From Devosia sp. 1566 (GTDB taxonomy: Bacteria > Pseudomonadota > Alphaproteobacteria > Rhizobiales > Devosiaceae), in contig NZ_CP034767.1 in NCBI RefSeq assembly GCF_004005995.1, positions 3,286,001-3,350,000 of the forward strand: a DNA stretch of 64,000 nucleotides. The letters run 5' to 3'. Positions 43,584 to 54,322 of this stretch are shown piece by piece. The notes under the pieces are model-generated. The model was not told the DNA's origin, ran no database searches, and saw only the letters and a program-made list of their open reading frames with translations. A program made the translations under genes and the position numbers. Numbering within the stretch: the first letter of the stretch is position 1; every line of letters starts with the position of its first letter.

Positions 43584-44666
43584 ATGAAGTTCACGATAAT
43601 CGGTGCAGGGGCCATCGGCGGCCTTGCAGGCGCCTACATGACCAAGGCGGGCCACGACGTCCTGCTCGTTGATCGCTGGAAAGAGCATGTCGATGCCCTC
43701 AACGAAAAGGGGATGAGCATTGACGGCGTTCGGGGCGACATGAACATCCCCGTCAAGGCTGCAACGCCCGACCAGCTCTCGGGCGATCTCGGCGTCGTGC
43801 TCATCGCCACCAAGTCCCAGCACACGCTTGAAGCGCTCGGGCAAATTGCCCCGCTGCTGACTCCCGATAGCGCCGTCGTTTCCTATCAGAATGGCTTCAA
43901 CGAGCCCGACATGGTGGCACTGCTCGACAAGGCAGGGCTGCCCGGCAAGGACATGGTCATCGGCTCGATCCCCAATTACGGCGGTGCGCTGGTTGACCCC
44001 GGCTACGTCGAGTTCGTCCATGAAGGCCCCATCCAGCTGGGCGAAATGAACGGCGAGATGACGCCGCGCCTCAAGGAAATCGGCGATGCGCTTTCTGCCC
44101 TAACCGAGGTGCAGTATTCCGACCGCATCTGGGGCCAAATCTGGGCCAAGGAAGTCTATTCCGCCCAAGTGGTGTTTTCCGCGCTGGCGGACGCCAAGAT
44201 CCGCGACACGCTTGGGGTTGAGCGCTATGCCCGCCTCGCCGGCGCGGTGGTCAAGGAGGCACTCGAGATCGCCGATGCCAATGGCATCGAGGTGCAGGCG
44301 TTCGACTTCTTCGATCCGGCCAACTACCGGGTCAAGACGGCCGATGATACCAAAAAGCTGATCGACAACGTCAATCACGCCATCTGGCTCCTCAAAAAGG
44401 ACCAGGACAACAAGCCCACCCACAACTTCAAGAAGAAGGGGTCGGGCATCTGGTGGGACATCGTTTATCGCAAACGCCCATCTGAAACGCGCGCTTTTGC
44501 CGGCAAGCTCATCGAGTTCGGCAAGAAGGCCGGTGCCGATACCCGCCTGAATGAAAAGATGGTGGGCATGATCTACGAGATCGAGGATGGCAAGCGCCAG
44601 CTCGGCTTTCACAACTATGATGAACTCGAAGCCTATGCGGCCCAGATCGGAAAGACCCTGCCATGA
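43584..44666 (+). CDS. Ketopantoate reductase-like oxidoreductase (ApbA/PanE family)
   Basis: The protein is 360 residues, longer than true PanE (about 300). The N-terminal Rossmann motif GAGAIGGLAGAYM is followed by SYQNGFNEPDMV. The central region IWGQIWAKEVYSAQVVFSALADA holds the family Lys. The C-terminal helical domain has an insertion rich in Lys/Asp (LKKDQDNKPTHNFKKKGSGI). Position in a catabolic cluster, next to a second oxidoreductase, argues for a keto or hydroxy acid of the pathway rather than pantothenate synthesis. It is coupled to the next gene by ATGA. Confidence 0.85.
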   Translation: MKFTIIGAGAIGGLAGAYMTKAGHDVLLVDRWKEHVDALNEKGMSIDGVRGDMNIPVKAATPDQLSGDLGVVLIATKSQHTLEALGQIAPLLTPDSAVVSYQNGFNEPDMVALLDKAGLPGKDMVIGSIPNYGGALVDPGYVEFVHEGPIQLGEMNGEMTPRLKEIGDALSALTEVQYSDRIWGQIWAKEVYSAQVVFSALADAKIRDTLGVERYARLAGAVVKEALEIADANGIEVQAFDFFDPANYRVKTADDTKKLIDNVNHAIWLLKKDQDNKPTHNFKKKGSGIWWDIVYRKRPSETRAFAGKLIEFGKKAGADTRLNEKMVGMIYEIEDGKRQLGFHNYDELEAYAAQIGKTLP

Positions 44667-45778
44667 CCAGCAAACTCGGCGTCGGCCTTATCGGCGCGCA
44701 TACCTGGGCCGACAAGGCGCACCTGCCGGGCTACAAGGCCCATGAACGGGTGGAACTGGTCGCGGTTTGCGATCTCGATCCTGATCGTGCCCGGGCGATG
44801 GGCGAGAAATATGGGGCGAAAAAGGTCTATACCGACCCCGAAAAGCTGATCGCTGATCCAGATGTGCAGATGGTCGATGTCTGCACGCCAACCCATACCC
44901 ACCTGCCGCTAAGCCTGCTGGCCATTGAAGGCGGCAAGCATGTACTGTCGGAAAAGCCGCTTCACACCGAAGCGGCGCCTGCCTTCGCTGCCGCCGCCAA
45001 GGCTGACGCCAAGGGCGTGCGCACCAAACTCGGCTTCACCTTCCGCTATTCGCCCGCCATCCGTCAGATCAAGAAGTGGATCGATGATGGCACGCTTGGC
45101 GAAGTGTTCCACATCCATGGCTTTGAGCAGAATTCGCAATGGCTCGATCCGCAAGAGCCGCTGCGCCAGATCACCCCGGGTGTCGATCGCAATTCCCTGA
45201 TCCCGGCGTCCATCGTCGGCTATGGTTCGCACCTCATCGACCTGATGCGCTGGCTCGGCGGTGAGTTCGGCTCGGTCGCCTCCACCATGAAGAACTTCAT
45301 CCCCGAGCGTATCGTGCGCGGTGAAGTGGGGCTGCAGAAGATCAAGGTCGAAGACGGCGCCGTGGCACTGGTCGAATACGCCAATGGCGCGCAGGGCCTG
45401 TTACAGACATCATACGTCGCCGTCGGCAATTATCCCGGCGTCGAGATTCGCGTTTATGGGTCCAAAGGGGCGGCGGTCGCGCGCCTCATCTCGGAGTTCG
45501 GGACGGCCGAAACGCTCAAGATCGCCAAGGCCGAAGCGGTCGAGTTCATCCCCTATGACGTGGGTCCCGAGGCGCTGCCGCCGGGCACAACGCTCAACAC
45601 GCCCTGGCCCGAGCTCTACTACCGCAACCTCGTGCGCCATTTCGTTGATGAAATCCTCGAAGACCGGCCGCAGGAATGCACCTTCTACGATGGCGCTAAG
45701 AGCCAGGAGATCGTCGACGCGATCATCAAAGCCCATTTCGAGCGCCGCTGGGTCGACTTGCCGGGCAAGAGCGCATGA
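44663..45778 (+). CDS. Gfo/Idh/MocA-family oxidoreductase
   Basis: The protein is 371 residues. The Rossmann start is GVGLIGAHTWADKAHLPGYK, an unusual loop for the G-x-G-x-x-G motif. It continues with VDVCTPTHTHLPLSLLAIEG and HVLSEKPLHTE, where EKP holds the catalytic Lys. The substrate-binding sheet includes FTFRYSPAIRQIKKWIDDG. Such enzymes oxidise or reduce sugar-like or inositol-like alcohols with NAD(P). It overlaps both neighbours by ATGA, indicating tightly coupled synthesis. Confidence 0.92.
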   Translation: MTSKLGVGLIGAHTWADKAHLPGYKAHERVELVAVCDLDPDRARAMGEKYGAKKVYTDPEKLIADPDVQMVDVCTPTHTHLPLSLLAIEGGKHVLSEKPLHTEAAPAFAAAAKADAKGVRTKLGFTFRYSPAIRQIKKWIDDGTLGEVFHIHGFEQNSQWLDPQEPLRQITPGVDRNSLIPASIVGYGSHLIDLMRWLGGEFGSVASTMKNFIPERIVRGEVGLQKIKVEDGAVALVEYANGAQGLLQTSYVAVGNYPGVEIRVYGSKGAAVARLISEFGTAETLKIAKAEAVEFIPYDVGPEALPPGTTLNTPWPELYYRNLVRHFVDEILEDRPQECTFYDGAKSQEIVDAIIKAHFERRWVDLPGKSA

Positions 45779-47390
45779 CGCTCTCCTACGATCCCGCTGT
45801 TGTCGATGACTTCCTTGCCCATCACTGGCGCCATCGCCCGGTGGACGCAACCTTCATGGGTGACAAGGGTCACGACGCGGCTCTGCCGCCTGCCGCACCC
45901 GATACGCTGGCGCAGGAGATCGCCGCAATCGACGATCTCCTCGCCCGCCTCGAACCGACTGACGAACCGGACGAACTCGGCGACCGGCTTGACCGACGCA
46001 TGATGATTGCCGAACTGCGGATGCAGCGTTTATCGGCGCAGACCCGGCCGCGTTTGCACAACCCGGCCTGGTATTCGGGCGAAGCGGCATTCTCCATCAT
46101 CTCGCTGCTCCTGCCGCAATCCATGCCGATCCGCCACGCGGCGTTGATTGCCCGCCTTGGCGGCATTTCGGACTTTCTTGCGGCTGCCGCAGCGCGGCTC
46201 CAGGACGTGGCGGCGCCACAGGGCTGGGTCAAGCGCGCGCAAAAGGAAGCCATCGCGATGGCCGGCTTCTTGCGCACCGACATCAAGCTGCATGAGGAAT
46301 TTGCCGATGACTGGGCTGAGCCGGCCCGCCGCGCCGCAGATGCGTTCGAGGCTTTTGGGGCGGCTATCGAAGGCAGGCCCGATGCCGATCCGGCTAGTGG
46401 CGAAGCCTATCTCACCCAGCTTATGGCCGGCATCCACGGCCTCACCATGTCGCCGCGCGAAGCGGTGGACATGGCCGAAGCCGCCTACAAGCGTATGGGC
46501 GAGGAAATGGCCGAGATGACCCGCGCCATAGACCCCACCCGCACGGCCGACCAGATACTTGCCGGTCTTGCCGAGATCCATCCCGCTGATGCAGAGGCTG
46601 TCTTTGATAGTTACATGGATTGGGATGTGCAGGCCGTTGCGCGAGGGGCCGCGCTCGTCACTCCTGCGCAGGAATATGATCTCGACTATCGCTGGATGGC
46701 ACCGTGCTTTCGCAAGATCAGCCAGCCCCTGTATTTCCTGTTCTATCGCTCTCCCCCTGCCCTTAATCCAGGGGTGGGTAGCGTTTACTGGGTCACCCCG
46801 CCTGGCGAGGACCAAGCTGCGTTTTTGCGTGCCAACAACACAGCGATGGTCAAGACCATCCATTCGGTCCACCACGGCAGCGTCGGCCACCACACGCAAA
46901 ACACCCGCGCTCGCGCGGCAGCCTCGCGCCTTGCCCGCCTTGCCGGTACCGATTGCGCACTGGGTCTAGCCTTTCTCGGCGCCGGCACGCTGATCGAAGG
47001 CTGGGCCTGCTATGTGGAAGACCTGCTCATGGAAGCGCCGGGCTTTTACACGCCTGAGGAAATCCTGCTTCTCAAGCAGTTTGAGCGCAGAAATGCCGCG
47101 AGCGTCCTTGTCGATATCAAGCTCCATCTTGGAGATTGGAGCCTAGAGGACGCCATGGCCTTTTATCGCGAGGCCGGCTTTGCCGCCGCCCGTGTCCAGG
47201 GCGAAGTGGTGCGCAATTCCATGCTGCCGGGCTCGCGCCTCATGTATTGGCTGGGCGTCGAAGGCATCAAGGCCTTGCGCGGGCGCTGGAAGAGCGACAC
47301 GCTGAGCTTCCACGACAGCCTGCTCAGCTATGGCCATATGCCGCTGGCCTGGATTGCCGAGGAAATGGAAAGGGCAGGACAACTCAACCC

Positions 47391-47394
<4 letters not shown>
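45775..47394 (+). CDS. DUF885-family protein, full-length form with altered HExxxH motif
   Basis: The protein is 539 residues, normal for DUF885. The C-terminal family pattern is clear: GTLIEGWACYVEDLLMEAPG, FERRNAASVLVDIKLHLGDW, and EVVRNSMLPGSRLMYWLGVE. At the metal site, where relatives read HEAYPGHHLQ, this protein reads HHGSVGHHTQN, so the catalytic Glu is replaced by His. Activity may be changed or the metal held differently. It is coupled by ATGA to an oxidoreductase upstream and to an importer ATPase downstream. Confidence 0.85.
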
Positions 47395-48408
<1,014 letters not shown>

Positions 48409-48416
<8 letters not shown>

Positions 48417-49401
48417 TCCGCTCCTGGTCGTTGACGACCTCAAGGTTCACTATCCCATCGGCAAGACGCTCTTCAAAGAAGGTGTCACGCTGCGGGCGCT
48501 CGACGGCGTCTCGTTCACCGTTGGGAAAGGCGAAGTCGTCGGTCTCGTCGGTGAATCCGGCTCGGGCAAGACCACGCTCGGCCGCGCCGTGCTGCGCCTT
48601 GTTGAGCCCACTTCGGGCAAGGTGCGGCTAGGCGACAAGGAGGTCACGGCGCTGTTGCCGCCCGACCTCAAAGCCCTGCGCAGCAAGATGCAGATCATCT
48701 TCCAGGATCCCTATGCGAGCCTCAACCCACGCATGAGCGTCGGCCAGACGCTGGGCGAAGCATTGATGCTGCACAAGATCGGTACGCGGAAGGATCGGGA
48801 CCAGCGCATCGGCGACCTTCTCGAAAAGGTCGGCCTGCCGCGCAGCGCCGCGGCACGCTTCCCGCATGAGTTTTCCGGCGGGCAACGCCAGCGCATCGGC
48901 ATCGCCCGGGCATTGGCGGTCAATCCCCAGTTCATCGTCGCAGACGAGCCGGTCTCGGCCTTGGACGTTTCGATCCAGGCGCAGATCATCAACCTGCTGC
49001 AGGATCTTCGGCGCGAGTTGGGCCTGTCGCTGCTCTTTATCGGTCACGATCTCTCCGTCATCGAGTTCCTTTGTGACCGCGTCATTGTGCTCTATCTCGG
49101 CCGTGTCATGGAAATGGGCACGGCTGCCGAGCTATATGCCAAGCCGCGCCATCCCTATACCCGCGCGCTGCTCGATGCAGCCCCAGTGCCTGACCCTACC
49201 ATTCGGCGCAAACGCATTACCCTGAAGGGCGACTTGCCCAGCCCGGTGAACCCGCCCTCGGGATGCGTTTTCCGAACCCGGTGCCCCTATGCGATTGAAG
49301 CCTGTGCGCAAATTGTTCCACCGCTTGAAGCCACGCAGAACGGTCACAGCGTCGCCTGCATCCGCAGCCACGAACTCGATTTGACCAACCCATTAGCCTA
49401 G
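48409..49401 (+). CDS. Peptide-type ABC importer ATPase (DppF-like)
   Basis: The protein is 330 residues. Walker A is GESGSGKTT, signature [14 protein letters not shown], Walker B FIVADEPVSALD. It ends with the family Cys cluster GCVFRTRCPYAIEACAQ. It pairs with the DppD-like ATPase to energise the permeases at 52239 and 53185. The gene is separated from those by a dehydrogenase and the binding-protein gene, an uncommon order. Confidence 0.92.
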
Positions 49402-49564
49402 AAGGCGTGGCTAATTTCGTGGCACCCTGTTCAGACTTGCGCCAGTAGCGGAGCAAGCCATGTCCATTTCGGCTGAAATCATAGTTCACATGAGCTGATG
49501 TACGGGGAATTTAGATTTTTTCGGCCATTGCATGACCCAAGCATCGCGCACCATGCTCGCTGAC

Positions 49565-50494
49565 ATGAAACGGTTATTTATTGCCTCGCGAGGCAACCCT
49601 GAACATCTGGCCCAACTATTCCGTGCCGAGTTGCCGGACTTCGATGTGCTGACCGAGCAGCCCAAGGATGGCGATGCCGATGTGCCATATATTGTTGTCG
49701 GGCGCCCACTGCCGGGCGTCGTGCGGGCTGTTCCTGGCCTGAAGCTCGTCCTCAGCCTGAATGCCGGCATCGAGCATCTGCTCGCGAGCGGCGAAGTGCC
49801 CGAGGAACTGCCGATCGTGCGATTGGTCGATGATGGGCTCGCCCTGGGCATGGCCGAGTGGGTCCTGGCTCAGGCCCTGGCCTGGCACCGTAACCTGTTC
49901 CTTTACGCAGAGCTGCAGAGCAAGGGGGAATGGGCCCCACAGCCGGAAAAGCTCGCCAATGAGCGCAAGGTGACCGTTCTTGGGGCGGGCGCACTTGGCC
50001 GCCCAGTCGCCGAACACTTCGTGCGCTTGGGCTTCGGCACCCATGTCTGGGCTCGCTCCAGGCACAGCATTCCGGGCGCGAGCACATTTTCCGGCACGGA
50101 TCAGTTGCCGGAGGCCGCGCGAGGCGCCGACATCCTGGTCAATCTTTTGCCGCTGACCGCAGAGACCGCCGACCTGATCGATGCGGACCTGCTCGCAGTT
50201 CTTGCCGATGGCGCGTTCTTCATCAACGCAGCCAGAGGCGGCCATGTCGTCGATGCCGATCTGATTGCGGCGCTCGACAGCGGCAAGCTCAGCGGGGCTG
50301 CACTCGACGTTTTCCGAACCGAGCCGTTGCCGATCGAAGATCCGCTCTGGCAGCATCCCCGGGTGCGCCTTTCTCCCCATGTCGCCGCCCCCACCCACCA
50401 GCATATGGCGGTCAAGGAAATGGCGGCCAATATCCGGCGCTTCGAACAAGGAGAGCCGGTGCGCAACGTCGTTGATCGGAGCCTGGGTTACTGA
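49565..50494 (+). CDS. GhrA-like D-2-hydroxyacid dehydrogenase (glyoxylate/hydroxypyruvate reductase type)
   Basis: The protein is about 309 residues from ATG 49565 (MKRLFIASRGNPEHL); an upstream ATG at 49532 is also possible and neither has a clear ribosome binding site. The Rossmann motif is LGAGALGRPVAEHF. The catalytic set is Arg in NAARGGHVVD, Glu in FRTEPLP and His in LSPHVAAPT. The closing GEPVRNVVDRSLGY matches GhrA relatives. It interconverts a 2-keto and a D-2-hydroxy acid with NAD(P)H, probably a breakdown product of the imported compound. Confidence 0.88.
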   Translation: MKRLFIASRGNPEHLAQLFRAELPDFDVLTEQPKDGDADVPYIVVGRPLPGVVRAVPGLKLVLSLNAGIEHLLASGEVPEELPIVRLVDDGLALGMAEWVLAQALAWHRNLFLYAELQSKGEWAPQPEKLANERKVTVLGAGALGRPVAEHFVRLGFGTHVWARSRHSIPGASTFSGTDQLPEAARGADILVNLLPLTAETADLIDADLLAVLADGAFFINAARGGHVVDADLIAALDSGKLSGAALDVFRTEPLPIEDPLWQHPRVRLSPHVAAPTHQHMAVKEMAANIRRFEQGEPVRNVVDRSLGY

Positions 50495-50546
50495 GCAAGA
50501 CCGGCAAAACCGGCGAAACAAGCAATTGCATCAAGGAAGGGACATC

Positions 50547-52160
50547 ATGAAGACTAAGCTTACGCGCCGCGTCGTGCTCCAGGGCATTCTCGCCGGTACT
50601 ACCGCCTTCGCCACCATGCGCGTGCTGCCCGCAATGGCCCAGCAGGCTGGCGGCACCCTCAATGTCGGCCTCACCTATGAGCTCGACACCATGAATACCT
50701 ATTCCACCGGCTTCCTCGCCGATGCCCAGCACACCGTGATCGAGGGCCTGATCGCTCCTGACAAGGATGCCCGCTATGTACCGGTGCTGGCCAAGGAAGT
50801 GCCGACGCTTGAGAATGGCGGCATTGTCTTGTCCGAAGACGGCTCCAAGATGACGATCACCTATAAGCTCCATGAGAATGTGAAGTGGCATGACGGCGAG
50901 CCCCTCACCTCGGCCGACGTGAAGTTCACCTGGGAAGCGGTCAAAGATCCCGCCTTCATCGCCGAGTCCAAGGACGGCACGCAGGACATCGACAGCATCG
51001 ACCTGCCCGACGACTACACCGTCGTGTGCAACTACAACACGGTGAAGCCGAACTTCGCCTCGACCCTCTTTACCTTCGGCATCATGCCCAAGCACCTGCT
51101 GGAAGGCACCGACCTCAACACCTCGTCCTATAACGAGACCCCTGTGGGCACCGGCCCGTTCAAGGTCGCGGAATTTGTGCGTGGCCAATATGTCGTGCTC
51201 GACAAGAACACCGATTACTGGCGCACTGCCGAGAACGGGGACGCACTGCCCTATCTCGATCGCCTGGTGTTCCGCATCGTTACCGACAGCAACACCTTAA
51301 TCACCCAGCTGCAGAGCGGCGAACTCGACATGGCCGTCTCGGTGCCCTATGGCCGCGCTTCGCAGCTTGAAGGCGCCAACGGGCTTGAGATCGTCGTTGG
51401 CCAGCAGCTGAGCTGGGGCCACCTCGACTTCAACTTCCGCAACGAACTGCTCGCCGATCTCGCCGTCCGCAAGGCGGTGGCGCATGCCATCAATCGCGAG
51501 ACGCTGATCCGCGTGCAAGGTGGATTCCCTACCCCGATCAAGTCCCTCGTCCTGCCCATCTTCGACCTCTACGATGATGCGACGCCGGAATACGTCTATG
51601 ACGTTGCTGCCGCCAATGCGCTGCTCGACGAGGCAGGCTATGCCCGTGGCGGTGACGGCATCCGCGAAAAGGACGGCCAGCGCCTGAGCTTTGCCTTCGT
51701 GGTGCAGTCGGGCCGTGCTGACGACGAGAACGTGCAGCAGGTGATCATCGCCCAGCTCAAGGAAATCGGCATCGAGGCGAGCGCTGACAACAAGACCGGC
51801 GTTGCCTATCGCGAGGCCCGCTACAGCGGGGGTTACGACCTGATCTATGGCCGCTGGATCACTTCGGCCGACCCTGTCTACTCGACGTTCTACGGCTCGG
51901 AAGGCGAGAACAACGGTCAGGGCTATTCCAACCCTGAACTCGACGCGGTGTTTGCACGTCTTGAGAACACGCTCGATCCGCAAGAGCGCAAAGCCGCTGC
52001 GTCCGAGATGCAGCGCATCATTGCCGAAGATCTTCCTGCCATCGCACTGACCCAGGGCGTTTCCGTTATTGCCAAGCCGGTGGAACTCAAGAACTTCGTT
52101 CCCAATCCCACCAACATGACCAATTTCGTGGACACCAAGGAATGGTATCTTGAGGCTTGA
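50547..52160 (+). CDS. Family-5 solute-binding protein of the DUF885 cluster, possible Tat substrate
   Basis: The protein is 537 residues. AAGGAAGGG precedes the ATG at 50547. The leader MKTKLTRRVVLQGILAGTTA has an RR-x-x-LQ-like motif, so Tat export is possible, with cleavage near AMAQQ. The family-5 landmarks are LDTMNTYSTGF, DGSKMTITYKLHENVKWHDG, EPLTSADVKFTWE, PVGTGPFKVAEF and DIRKAVAHAINRE-like LAVRKAVAHAINRETL. It delivers peptide-like or sugar-peptide cargo. The stop codon lies inside a perfect palindrome. Confidence 0.92.
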   Translation: MKTKLTRRVVLQGILAGTTAFATMRVLPAMAQQAGGTLNVGLTYELDTMNTYSTGFLADAQHTVIEGLIAPDKDARYVPVLAKEVPTLENGGIVLSEDGSKMTITYKLHENVKWHDGEPLTSADVKFTWEAVKDPAFIAESKDGTQDIDSIDLPDDYTVVCNYNTVKPNFASTLFTFGIMPKHLLEGTDLNTSSYNETPVGTGPFKVAEFVRGQYVVLDKNTDYWRTAENGDALPYLDRLVFRIVTDSNTLITQLQSGELDMAVSVPYGRASQLEGANGLEIVVGQQLSWGHLDFNFRNELLADLAVRKAVAHAINRETLIRVQGGFPTPIKSLVLPIFDLYDDATPEYVYDVAAANALLDEAGYARGGDGIREKDGQRLSFAFVVQSGRADDENVQQVIIAQLKEIGIEASADNKTGVAYREARYSGGYDLIYGRWITSADPVYSTFYGSEGENNGQGYSNPELDAVFARLENTLDPQERKAAASEMQRIIAEDLPAIALTQGVSVIAKPVELKNFVPNPTNMTNFVDTKEWYLEA

Positions 52161-52170
52161 GGCCTCAAGC
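52155..52170. repeat. Perfect 16-bp palindrome spanning the binding-protein stop codon
   Basis: GCTTGAGGCCTCAAGC is its own reverse complement and includes the TGA stop at 52158-52160. It could act as a protein-binding site or as a small mRNA hairpin before the larger one at 52190. Confidence 0.8.
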
Positions 52171-52189
52171 GCGACACTTGAACTGCATG

Positions 52190-52213
52190 CCGGCCCTGCT
52201 TGTGCAGGGCCGG
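52190..52213 (+). other. Intercistronic stem-loop after the binding-protein gene
   Basis: CCGGCCCTGC and GCAGGGCCGG form a perfect 10-bp stem with a TTGT loop, midway between the binding-protein stop and the permease start. There is no T-run. It is in the same relative position as the stem-loops at 12030 and 19059. Confidence 0.68.
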
Positions 52214-52238
52214 TGGCTCCGTAGCCCCAGGGAGCAAG

Positions 52239-53192
52239 ATGAGCCTAAGCTATATTATCCGCCGCATTCTGGGCGCCATCCCACTGCTTTTGGGCATTTC
52301 GGTCATCCTCTTCGTCATCATCCAGCTGGCGCCCGGTGGCCCGCTCGATATCTATGCCGAGAACCCGTCCGTCAGTAAGGAAGCGCTGGCCCAGATTGCG
52401 GCGCGCTATGGGCTGGATCAGCCGGTTCCCGTTCAATACTTCCTGTGGCTCAAAGCCATTCTCGTGGGCGATTGGGGCTATTCCATTCGCACGGGCCGCC
52501 CCGTGCTCGACGAAATTGTCCTGCGCCTCGGGCCGACACTGCAATTGGGCGGGCTGGCCATGCTCGTTTCGCTGCTGATCGCCGTTCCCGTTGGCATCAT
52601 CAGCGCCGCCCGCCGCGGCTCCAAGCTCGACGGTACCGTGACCGTCCTAAGCTTTGCCGGGATCTCCACTCCGGTGTTCTGGCTCGCCCTGCTGCTTCAG
52701 CTTCTGTTCAGTGTTCAGCTCGGCTGGCTTCCGTCCGCCGGCTACCAGTCCATCGGCGATGGGTCCTTCATCGACCGGCTCCGGCACATCATCATGCCGG
52801 CCGCCGTTCTCTCGCTTGCCACGGTCGCCAGCTGGAGCCGTTTTATTCGCTCGGGCATGATCGATGTGCTCCACCAGGATTATATCCGCACCGCCTATGC
52901 CAAAGGGCGCGGTGAAAAGGCAGTCCTGTTCTACCATGCCCTGCGCAACGCCATGATCCCGGCGGTGACGGTCATTGCCGTCGACTTCGTGACCATCATT
53001 TCAGGCGCCGTCATCACAGAAACTGTGTTCGCCTGGCCCGGCATTGGTCGGCTGTTCATGGAAAGCATGGATGGGCGCGACTACCCCATGCTGATGGGTC
53101 TGATGATGATGGGTTCACTTGCAATTGTCGTCGCCAATATCGTGGCCGACCTTTGTTACGCTGCGCTCGATCCCAGGATCCGCTATGACTGA
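52239..53192 (+). CDS. Peptide-type ABC importer permease (DppB-like)
   Basis: The protein is 317 residues; GGGAGCA precedes the ATG. Landmarks are YIIRRILGAIPLLLGISVIL, YGLDQPVPVQYFLWL, GDWGYSIRTGRPV, the coupling loop YIRTAYAKGRGEKAVLFYHALRN, and VFAWPGIGRLFMESMDGRDYPML. It pairs with the next permease, whose start overlaps its stop by 8 bp. Confidence 0.92.
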   Translation: MSLSYIIRRILGAIPLLLGISVILFVIIQLAPGGPLDIYAENPSVSKEALAQIAARYGLDQPVPVQYFLWLKAILVGDWGYSIRTGRPVLDEIVLRLGPTLQLGGLAMLVSLLIAVPVGIISAARRGSKLDGTVTVLSFAGISTPVFWLALLLQLLFSVQLGWLPSAGYQSIGDGSFIDRLRHIIMPAAVLSLATVASWSRFIRSGMIDVLHQDYIRTAYAKGRGEKAVLFYHALRNAMIPAVTVIAVDFVTIISGAVITETVFAWPGIGRLFMESMDGRDYPMLMGLMMMGSLAIVVANIVADLCYAALDPRIRYD

Positions 53193-54072
53193 AGCAACGA
53201 TTGCCGGCGCCATTAACCCGGCCGCGCCGCCCCAGAGCTACTGGCGCCGCGTCATCCGCCGCTTTCTCAAGCGCCGCCTCGCCGTTGTCGGTGCGGTGTT
53301 CCTGGTGTTGCTCGGGCTGGCCGTCACATTCGGGCCGATGGTTTCACCCTATAGCTATGACTACCAGGACTTCGAGCTCCTTGGCATGCCCGGACCAATG
53401 TCGGCCGAACACTGGCTGGGCACGGACGAGCTAGGGCGCGACGCGCTGACGCGCCTCCTGCATGGTGGCCGTGTCTCGCTCGCTGTCGGTCTGGCCGGTG
53501 CCATGATCGCCGGTATTGTCGGGACGTTGGTTGGAGCCGTTTCCGGCTTTTATCGTGGGATCCCCGACGTCCTCCTCATGCGCTTCACCGATGTCATGAT
53601 GTCGATCCCAACCCTCCCACTGGTGCTACTCCTATCCGGGCTTTTTCGCCCCAGCCCGCCGCTTCTGGTCGCAATAGTGGGCATCCTGATCTGGATGGGT
53701 ACGGCACGTTTGGTCCGCAGCCAGTTTCTCGCCTTGCGTGAGCGCGAATTCGTCGAAGCAGCCCGTGCGCTGGGGGCGAGCGGACCACGGCTGATGTTCC
53801 GGCACATCCTTCCCAATGCCATCGGCCCCATCACTGTGGCCTCGACCCTGGCGGTGGGCAGCGCCATCATGATGGAATCGGCGCTGTCCTTCCTTGGCTT
53901 CGGCATCCAGCCACCAGTGCCGACCTGGGGTAACCTGCTGAACAGCGCCTCGTCCTGGCTGTCGCAGGCCCCTTGGCTCGCCATCCCACCGGGACTTCTC
54001 ATCCTCTTCACGGTACTCGCCGTTAACTTCCTCGGCGACGGGTTGCGGGACGCCATGGAGCCGCGGGAGTAA
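53185..54072 (+). CDS. Peptide-type ABC importer permease (DppC-like), last gene of the DUF885 cluster
   Basis: The protein is 295 residues. Landmarks are HWLGTDELGRDALTRLLHGGRVSL, LALREREFVEAARALGASGPRLMFRHILPNAIGPITV and MMESALSFLGFGIQPPVPTWG. It completes the importer. A 250-bp non-coding gap follows before the convergent binding-protein gene. That gap holds a 7-bp inverted pair (ACTTGGG/CCCAAGT, about 54191-54227) but no clear terminator. Confidence 0.92.
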   Translation: MTEATIAGAINPAAPPQSYWRRVIRRFLKRRLAVVGAVFLVLLGLAVTFGPMVSPYSYDYQDFELLGMPGPMSAEHWLGTDELGRDALTRLLHGGRVSLAVGLAGAMIAGIVGTLVGAVSGFYRGIPDVLLMRFTDVMMSIPTLPLVLLLSGLFRPSPPLLVAIVGILIWMGTARLVRSQFLALREREFVEAARALGASGPRLMFRHILPNAIGPITVASTLAVGSAIMMESALSFLGFGIQPPVPTWGNLLNSASSWLSQAPWLAIPPGLLILFTVLAVNFLGDGLRDAMEPRE

Positions 54073-54322
54073 ACAAGAGCGCGCTTGGATCTATATCGCG
54101 AACTGCACATCAGGAATGGCGCAGCGGATCCTGCCGCCACGCCATTCGCCGCGCCCGCCCGGACCCGACTGTCCGTCATTTGGCCTTCGACTTGGGCAAC
54201 TCTGTACAGACCGGCTCTCCCAAGTCCGTACAGCCGTTGTCAGTGTGGACGCCCCCGCTTGCCGTCGGGAGTCGTGCGGACCGAAACACAGCCCTCGGGC
54301 AACATGCCCACCTGTCCTCGGT

